Origin: an uncultured Clostridium sp.
GTDB taxonomy: Bacteria; Bacillota; Clostridia; Lachnospirales; Lachnospiraceae
Assembly: GCA_900544905.1 (NCBI GenBank)
Contig: UQXF01000101.1
Location: forward strand, 1 to 10,968
DNA length: 10,968 nucleotides
Direction: 5' to 3'
A program made the position numbers and the translations under genes. Position 1 is the stretch's first letter. Each line of letters opens with the position of its first letter. The notes beneath the pieces are model-generated. The model worked only from the letters and a program-made list of their open reading frames with translations, searched no databases and was not told where the DNA came from. Positions 5,678 to 10,968 of this stretch are shown piece by piece.

Positions 5678-8600
5678 TACAATTGCGGTGGAAAAGGGTT
5701 ATTTGGAAATACTTAGGGATAATGGAGACAAGATATTGGATTCTGCAAAAGAGGTGACAGAGGCAATTGAAGGCTTGGATAAGCAGGTAGATTCCGTGAT
5801 AAAAGGTTTGCCTCAGGGAGTAAAAAGAACAGGAACGCAGGCGGCAATAGCAGCAGCAAGAAAAGAAGCCAAATCTGATATTTACAGAAACGCTAAAAAA
5901 AGTATGAATAAAAAAATAAGTAAAATAATGGAGGAGGTTCCTCAATATGATAAAAAATGTGGAGATGTGGCAGGCAAATTAGTTATAGTTACGAAGTCAT
6001 TGGAGAAAAGGATTACCAGTCTGGAAGAACTGGTTGCAGGTGGAAGTGTCAACTCAGATGGTGATACATTTTATAAAGCGCTTCAGCAGTTAAAGGAGGA
6101 CTGGAAAGAAGATGAAGAAGCCTTAAAAGAGATATTAAAGGAAATTAAAAATGCGCTAAAGGGAGTAGAAAATGAGGCATGCCGCTACAGTAAAGACCCT
6201 GTGAATTTATCTACCGGAAACTTTGTCTATGATAGGGAAGATTTGAGGATAGGAGGAGCAGTTCCGTTGTCCTTTCACAGATATTATAATTCCCTGGATG
6301 AAAGAAGCGGTGTATTAGGAAAAAAGTGGAAACATAATTATGAAATATGTCTGGTGTTTGAAAAAGAGCATATTACGGTATGGAAGGAAGATGGCAGAGA
6401 GGATTGCTTTAAAAAGGAAGAGGACAGGTATGTAAGCGTTACAGGAAGTAAATATTTTATAAAAGAAATAAGTCAGGGGTATCAGTATGAAGAAAAATAT
6501 GGTATGATGTATATATTTAATAAATTAGGATATTTGTTAAGTGTGTCAGATGCAAATGGAAACCAGATTGTTTTTACATATAATAAAGATAACAGATTAA
6601 CGAGTGTGAAGTCACTTTCAGGGCAACTGTATTATCACTATAATGAGAATGGACAGCTGACGGAGGTTCTGGACCATACTGGAAGAAGAGTACAAATCAG
6701 ATATGATGGAGATAATCTTTGCCAGGTTATTACACCGATGAAGGTTCCTTATTTGTATACCTATGGTACAGATGGCAATCTTAGAAGTATTGTAAATCCG
6801 CAGGATGTAACAACAGTTAAAAATCGGTTCGATAAAGAAGGAAGAACGAGGAAGCAGAATTTTCCTGATGGTGGGAATATGAAGTTTTCTTATGACGATG
6901 AGCACAGACTTGTAACTCTGACAGAAAGAAATGGCTCCAGGACGGTATATGAGCATGATGAAAGATATCGGAATGTACGGACGACTTATGCAGATGGAGA
7001 GGAAATATATGCGTATAACCGGTACAATCAGAGAACTTCTTATACAGATAAAAATGGAAACCGTACTGTGTATGTCTATGACAATATGGGAAATCTGGTA
7101 AAAGTTGTGGATGCTCTTGGAAATGCAACACACATTACTTATGGTATATACAATAAACCGGTTTGCATTAAAACCCCCGAGGGCGGTGAAGTTAAGTATA
7201 GTTATGATGAAAGAGGGAATTTAATAAAACAGGCAGATGCTTGTGGAAATGAAACAAGACTGCAGTACAACGAGAGGGGAAGACTGGAGAAAATTGTACA
7301 GACGGATTATTCGGAAATAACGCTGTTGTATGATGATATTGATAATCTTACTGCGGTTGTATATCCGGATGGAACAAGACAGATATATATTTATGATAAA
7401 TTGAACCGGGTAATTGCGTCAAAGGACGAAAAAGATAATGAAACACGCTATGTTTATGACGATGCTGACAGAATTGTACAGGTAATCAATCCAGAGGGTA
7501 ATATAAAAAAGTACACTTATAATGTGAGTGGAATGGTGACAGCAATAGAAGATTTTGATGGCAGAAAAATTACCAGAGGGTATAATTCCTTAAACAAACT
7601 GGCATGGGAAACAGACAAAGAAGGAAATACAATTCGTTATGAGTATGACCTGATGTGGAATGTCAGCCGCAGGATATTACCGAATGGAGGTGTAGTTACA
7701 TATGAATATAATGAACTAAATCAGTTGGAAAGTGTTACAAATCTATTAGGTGGGAAGCTATTCTATAATTACGACAAAAATGGAAATGTTATTCGGATAG
7801 AAAATCAAAACGGGGAAGCAGTTACCTATGCATATGACCAGCTTAATCGAAGAATTAGTGTTACAGATACATTGGGAAATGAAGATAGAATCTACTATGA
7901 TGCTATGGGACGTGTAATCTGCAAAGTGGATGCATTGGGAAGGTGCTTTGATACAGTTTATGACCTGAATGGGAATAAAACGGCAGAGACTAATGCTGTG
8001 AATGGAGGAATGACCTATACCTATAATTGTATGGGAAGAGTCCTGACTATGGAAGATGGTATAGGAAGGGTAAGAAAGTACAAGTATGATATACGTGGCA
8101 GAGTAAAGGAAATGGAGGACTTTGACGGAAGAAAAGAAAACTATTTTTATGATAAGAAGGGAAATATAATTTGTAAAAGGGATAGTGCGGGTGCAGAGTA
8201 TCGCTATACATATGACAGCATGAATCGTATCACTGAGGTGCGCAATAAACAAAGCATTCTGCAATCCTTTTCTTATGATGCAGTTGGAAATCGCCTCAGT
8301 GTAACAGATGCCAATGGCAACAAGACAGAGTTTCGATATTCTCCCAATGGAAACATGAACCAGGTAACGGATTCAGCAGGCAGTGTAACCTGCTATGAGT
8401 ATGATGCCATGGGACAACTTGAAAAAATCATTTATCCATCAGAGGGGAGGGAAAGGACAACTGTTTATGAAAGAAATCTGGCAGGACAGATAACCAAAGT
8501 AAAAGATGCCATGGGGAACACAGAAGTTTATGAGTATGATTGTTATGGCAGAATGACAGGGAAAACAGACAAGAATGGACAACATACCAGCTTTGGGCAT

Positions 8601-10460
8601 AATGCCATGGGAGATATAATCCATATCCAGTACGCAGACGATAAAGAGGTGTATTTGAGTTATGACCCACTGAGACAGTTAAAGGAGCTGCAGGACTGGA
8701 CAGGAACCACCCAGATTGTGAAAGATGAAACCGGAAGAACCAGAAAGATTATAGATGCATCCGGCAATACTGTAACCTATGAATGGGGGATACTGGGAGA
8801 AAGAACGGGTGTGATTTATCCGGATGGACAGAAGATTATTTATGAATATGACCAGTACCTGAATCTAAAAGAAGTGACTGCCGGAGAAGACACAACCGCC
8901 TATACCTATGATGAAAATGGGAGATTATCCGGAAAAATTTATGCAAATGGAATGAACAGCCGCTATACCTATACAAGAGACGGAAGACTGGAAAGCCTGC
9001 TCCATGAGGATAAAGAAGGAGTATTAGACCGGTTTTATTATACCTATGATACCGTCGGAAACTGCATTGCAGAGGAAAGGGAAAGAAGGAACCTTCCGGA
9101 AGAGAGCGGAAGCTACCGTTATATTTATGATGAACTGGGAAGGCTGACCGCTGTAGAGAAGGATGGAGAAATACTTGGCAGCTATGAGTATGATGCATAT
9201 GGCAACCGGACAGGAGAAAGAAAAAACGGAGAAGAGATTCGGTATTCGTATAATGAAGTGAACCAGTTAGTAAAAAGAGAAAAGGGGTTAGAAATACAGG
9301 ACTATCTGTATGATGCAAATGGAAACCTGTTACAGACTGTGCAGAATGGAGGGGTTATAGCCCGATATCAGTATGACAGCATAGACAACATGGTCTTTGC
9401 AGAGACAAAACAAGGCAGAGCAGAGTACCAGTATAATGGTTTTGGGAAGAAAACAGGAATGAAAGTCGAAATGGCAGGATATGAAGGAGATGGGCACACA
9501 GGAAGAGCGGGCTACATTTTGGATTACACAAAAGACTATAATAACCTGTTACAGAGAAATACAGGGGGAAGGACAGAAACGTATTTCTGGGATAACAGCC
9601 TGTTGTCAGCTAGCCATACGAAAGAGGATGATTTATTACACCAAGAAACTCCAACTACAAACATGACCTATCTTTTAGACCCATTAGGAAGTCCTCTTCA
9701 TTTCTGCAATGCAGAGGGAGGCATAGAAGAGAGTTATGGTTATGATGCGTTTGGAGAGGATTTATATACACAAGAAGATAATACAGCAGTCCAATTTATA
9801 GACAGGATACAGCCGTTTGGATTTACCGGATATGAGAGGGATGATATCAGCGGATTATACTATGCCCAGGCAAGGAGATATGATGCGGGAACAGGGCGGT
9901 TTATTAGCCGGGACATGATAAAGGGACAAGTAAGTCATATGCAGTCGCAGAATGAGTATGCGTATTGTTTGGGGAATCCGTTGCTGTATGTGGACAGGGA
10001 TGGTAAAATTCCTACGAATAAGGAGAGAAAAGGTACTAAAACAATAAAAATAGCAGTAAATGCAAATGTGGGAATAGGAACAGGAGGAGATATAGACATA
10101 TCGTGGGATAAAAAAGGTAATGTAGTGCTTCAATATTCATATGTGTGTCCTGGTATAGATGATACTTCTAGTGCAGGGCTTTGGGATGCAGGTATAGCAG
10201 TTCAATATCAATGGACAGATGCAGAAAGTGTTTATGACCTAGAAGGAAATGCGAGTTATGTAGGTGCTTCAGGGGGACCTGGTTGGTATTTGGGTTATGA
10301 CACAGTTTCATTTGATGATATGAGCGACATGAATGGCTCGGTGAATGGAGGACAGATGCAGTTAGGTTTTGGAGCAGGAATGGATATCCATATGACAGAA
10401 AGTTATACAATGACGTTGACCACATTTAAGAAAGGGGACAATGATGAACAAAAGTCTTGA
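5661..10460 (+). CDS. RHS/YD-repeat polymorphic toxin with helical N-terminus
   Basis: A 1599-aa RHS-family protein in one uninterrupted frame. Domains: residues 1-173, charged helical region without signal peptide or membrane segment; ~174-250, DUF6531 opening (C-x-Y-S-K-D-P-V-N-L-S-T-G-N-F); ~307-1268, about 45 YD repeats of the Y-D-x-x-G-R-L type; ~1337-1448, RHS-associated core including DPLGSPLHF, YGYDAFGE, FGFTGYERD, GLYYAQARRYDAGTGRFISRD and NEYAYCLGNPLLYVDRDG; 1449-1599, variable tip. In known RHS toxins the repeats form a closed shell around the tip, which is released after core self-cleavage. ATG 5661 is served by GGAGG (5650-5654). Lack of a Sec signal plus three upstream small helical genes suggests type VII-like export, unlike Sec-exported WapA. 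Base composition rises from about 33% GC (sampled 7381-7800) to about 43% (8281-8520), suggesting a mosaic gene. Confidence 0.93.
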   Translation: MGKLNNTIAVEKGYLEILRDNGDKILDSAKEVTEAIEGLDKQVDSVIKGLPQGVKRTGTQAAIAAARKEAKSDIYRNAKKSMNKKISKIMEEVPQYDKKCGDVAGKLVIVTKSLEKRITSLEELVAGGSVNSDGDTFYKALQQLKEDWKEDEEALKEILKEIKNALKGVENEACRYSKDPVNLSTGNFVYDREDLRIGGAVPLSFHRYYNSLDERSGVLGKKWKHNYEICLVFEKEHITVWKEDGREDCFKKEEDRYVSVTGSKYFIKEISQGYQYEEKYGMMYIFNKLGYLLSVSDANGNQIVFTYNKDNRLTSVKSLSGQLYYHYNENGQLTEVLDHTGRRVQIRYDGDNLCQVITPMKVPYLYTYGTDGNLRSIVNPQDVTTVKNRFDKEGRTRKQNFPDGGNMKFSYDDEHRLVTLTERNGSRTVYEHDERYRNVRTTYADGEEIYAYNRYNQRTSYTDKNGNRTVYVYDNMGNLVKVVDALGNATHITYGIYNKPVCIKTPEGGEVKYSYDERGNLIKQADACGNETRLQYNERGRLEKIVQTDYSEITLLYDDIDNLTAVVYPDGTRQIYIYDKLNRVIASKDEKDNETRYVYDDADRIVQVINPEGNIKKYTYNVSGMVTAIEDFDGRKITRGYNSLNKLAWETDKEGNTIRYEYDLMWNVSRRILPNGGVVTYEYNELNQLESVTNLLGGKLFYNYDKNGNVIRIENQNGEAVTYAYDQLNRRISVTDTLGNEDRIYYDAMGRVICKVDALGRCFDTVYDLNGNKTAETNAVNGGMTYTYNCMGRVLTMEDGIGRVRKYKYDIRGRVKEMEDFDGRKENYFYDKKGNIICKRDSAGAEYRYTYDSMNRITEVRNKQSILQSFSYDAVGNRLSVTDANGNKTEFRYSPNGNMNQVTDSAGSVTCYEYDAMGQLEKIIYPSEGRERTTVYERNLAGQITKVKDAMGNTEVYEYDCYGRMTGKTDKNGQHTSFGHNAMGDIIHIQYADDKEVYLSYDPLRQLKELQDWTGTTQIVKDETGRTRKIIDASGNTVTYEWGILGERTGVIYPDGQKIIYEYDQYLNLKEVTAGEDTTAYTYDENGRLSGKIYANGMNSRYTYTRDGRLESLLHEDKEGVLDRFYYTYDTVGNCIAEERERRNLPEESGSYRYIYDELGRLTAVEKDGEILGSYEYDAYGNRTGERKNGEEIRYSYNEVNQLVKREKGLEIQDYLYDANGNLLQTVQNGGVIARYQYDSIDNMVFAETKQGRAEYQYNGFGKKTGMKVEMAGYEGDGHTGRAGYILDYTKDYNNLLQRNTGGRTETYFWDNSLLSASHTKEDDLLHQETPTTNMTYLLDPLGSPLHFCNAEGGIEESYGYDAFGEDLYTQEDNTAVQFIDRIQPFGFTGYERDDISGLYYAQARRYDAGTGRFISRDMIKGQVSHMQSQNEYAYCLGNPLLYVDRDGKIPTNKERKGTKTIKIAVNANVGIGTGGDIDISWDKKGNVVLQYSYVCPGIDDTSSAGLWDAGIAVQYQWTDAESVYDLEGNASYVGASGGPGWYLGYDTVSFDDMSDMNGSVNGGQMQLGFGAGMDIHMTESYTMTLTTFKKGDNDEQKS
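6579..9464 (+). repeat. YD (RHS) repeat array within the toxin gene
   Basis: About 45 degenerate protein repeats of ~20-23 residues, consensus Y(D/N)xxG(R/N)(L/V)xx(V/I), e.g. VYDNMGNLVKV, SYDERGNLIKQ, EYDAMGQLEKI, IYDELGRLTAV. They are divergent at the nucleotide level except for short stretches. By homology to solved RHS structures they would wind into a spiral beta-sheet cocoon. Confidence 0.9.
8837..8907 (+). repeat. RHS core segment duplicated at the contig end
   Basis: This stretch codes for the YD repeat YEYDQYLNLKEV (from residue 1061) and following residues. It recurs at 10898-10968 with 69 of 71 bases identical; the only differences are AC at 8851-8852 against CT at 10912-10913, changing Asp to Ala in the YD motif. 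Confidence 0.95.
10005..10457 (+). other. Variable C-terminal toxin tip of the RHS protein
   Basis: Codons 1449-1599 follow the last core motif (NPLLYVDRDG). The segment opens with a basic linker (KIPTNKERKGTKTIK) and then shows short alternating hydrophobic/polar strands separated by Gly-rich turns, e.g. AVNANVGIGTGGDIDISWD, SYVGASGGPGWYLGYDTVSF and QMQLGFGAGMDIHM. It has one Cys and no visible HNH, deaminase, ADP-ribosyltransferase or other nuclease signature. I do not recognise the family. The pattern suggests a beta-sandwich or beta-barrel, and the neighbour being a multi-pass membrane protein points to a membrane target; both are inference. Confidence 0.6.
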
Positions 10461-10878
10461 GTGGATAAAAAATTTAAAATATAGAAGTATAGTGAAGATA
10501 TATCTTCTGATTATATTTGGTTGGAACTTTTTTCTGCTGCTTTTAGCTATATATAGTTTAGGAAAGGGAACTTTAGTTATATTTGGTATATTTTTAATGG
10601 TAATCATTCTTGTATTATTATTAAAAAGGAAGTGGAATTTGTTATTAGGCTTGGGGAGTATTGTTTTGTCGACAATAATTAGCTGCATTTTAATAATGTA
10701 TTATATTGATTTGCTTTTGGTTTGGGTAATGATGACATGGTTAATTGCTGGAATTTTTCTTATTTTGTGTGGTGTAAAAAATCTTAATATTCCAATTGAC
10801 AAGAGAAAGATAATGATATCAAGAGGTGTTATAGGGATTATATTTGCAATAATTGGAATATCTACTTGTTTCTATTAA
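10444..10878 (+). CDS. Multi-pass membrane protein, likely immunity protein
   Basis: A 144-aa, very hydrophobic protein with about five membrane segments (~18-38, 42-60, 65-87, 89-110 and 127-142) and basic caps (KRK at 61-63, DKRK at 119-122). It shows no recognised domain. Placement right behind the toxin tip, overlapping the RHS stop by 17 nt, is the standard position of the cognate immunity gene. AAAGGGG (10431-10437) lies 6 nt before ATG 10444; ATG 10441 is equally in frame but too close to the site. GC content is low (about 23-32% in sampled lines), as is common for acquired immunity genes. A membrane-embedded immunity protein usually neutralises a pore-forming or otherwise membrane-acting toxin, so this supports such a role for the tip. 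Alternative: an unrelated small membrane protein. Confidence 0.7.
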   Translation: MNKSLEWIKNLKYRSIVKIYLLIIFGWNFFLLLLAIYSLGKGTLVIFGIFLMVIILVLLLKRKWNLLLGLGSIVLSTIISCILIMYYIDLLLVWVMMTWLIAGIFLILCGVKNLNIPIDKRKIMISRGVIGIIFAIIGISTCFY

Positions 10879-10897
10879 GTAGATATAGGAAGTGGAA

Positions 10898-10968
10898 TAT
10901 TTATGAATATGCTCAGTACCTGAATCTAAAAGAAGTGACTGCCGGAGAAGACACAACCGCCTATACCT
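10898..10968 (+). pseudogene. Start of an orphan RHS-core fragment, cut by contig end
   Basis: Beginning about 20 nt after the immunity stop, sequence equivalent to RHS residues from ~1060 reappears and continues to the last base. Read in the RHS frame it gives IYEYAQYLNLKEV and following residues. No in-frame start codon or ribosome binding site precedes it; the two ATGs at 10903 and 10909 are out of frame, and the second stops after four codons. The likely meaning is a displaced 3' portion of an RHS gene carrying another tip and immunity gene beyond the window, silent unless recombined into the main gene. A misassembly is the alternative. Confidence 0.75.

Noticed and set aside
5661..6179. 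LXG domain at the RHS N-terminus
   Set aside because: The region is helical and in the right place, but I see no convincing LXG signature; I call it only a helical N-terminal domain.
6579..9464. CRISPR array or tandem DNA repeats
   Set aside because: The periodicity is at the protein level (YD repeats); units are divergent in DNA sequence and there are no constant-length spacers.
9481..9666. 61-codon frame inside the RHS gene in another + frame
   Set aside because: It overlaps the conserved RHS core entirely and has no supporting ribosome binding site.
6618..10425. Several minus-strand frames of 60-170 codons opposite the RHS gene
   Set aside because: They are long only because the YD-repeat codons give few stops on the complement; translations are Ile/Ser/His/Tyr-rich with no recognisable domain.
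10878..10968. Insertion sequence or attachment site causing the terminal duplication
   Set aside because: No terminal inverted repeats, transposase or integrase is visible, and the duplicated bases are plain RHS coding sequence in the same frame phase.

Overview
The window looks like an assembled contig from a low-GC Gram-positive anaerobe, most likely a gut Clostridia/Lachnospiraceae member. Grounds: strong AGGAGG-type ribosome binding sites, compact same-strand genes, intrinsic terminators with U-tracts, a clostridial-looking trpBA pair, DUF6512 and EcsC proteins, and a large RHS toxin without a Sec signal. The genus cannot be set from sequence alone. The first 47 bases are not biological: they are an Illumina Nextera read-2 adapter with a P7 tail and an 8-base index, so the first gene is cut by the contig end.

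Layout, all genes on the + strand. (1) 48-1690: end of a tryptophan operon, a 5'-truncated trpB overlapping a complete trpA, closed by a terminator. (2) 1691-2008: AT-rich intergenic DNA with a plausible promoter. (3) 2009-4471: three housekeeping-like genes, a DUF6512 membrane protein, an EcsC-family protein and a CaCA-type Ca2+/Na+ antiporter, followed by a perfect 11-bp-stem terminator at 4525-4556. (4) 4557-4667: control region with a 12-bp perfect palindrome lying in the spacer of a candidate promoter. (5) 4668-10878: a polymorphic-toxin operon. Three small alpha-helical proteins (129, 94 and 106 aa) are tightly coupled to a 1599-aa RHS/YD-repeat protein with a helical N-terminal domain, DUF6531, about 45 YD repeats, an RHS-associated core and a 151-aa variable C-terminal tip. 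The tip gene overlaps a small multi-pass membrane protein, the likely immunity protein. (6) 10898-10968: the start of a second copy of RHS coding sequence, matching 8837-8907 at 69 of 71 bases and cut by the contig end. This is the pattern of an orphan RHS tip module downstream of the main locus.

How the toxin operon probably works (inference): the three small proteins resemble the helical partner/targeting proteins encoded before LXG toxins of the Firmicutes type VII secretion system. They would carry or escort the signal-less RHS protein to the secretion machine, which is not in this window. The YD-repeat shell would encapsulate the tip. The tip is Gly-rich, predicted beta-strand-rich and shows no nuclease motif I recognise. 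Its partner is a polytopic membrane protein, so I infer a membrane-targeting toxin. The downstream RHS fragment suggests that tip/immunity pairs are exchanged by recombination within the conserved core.
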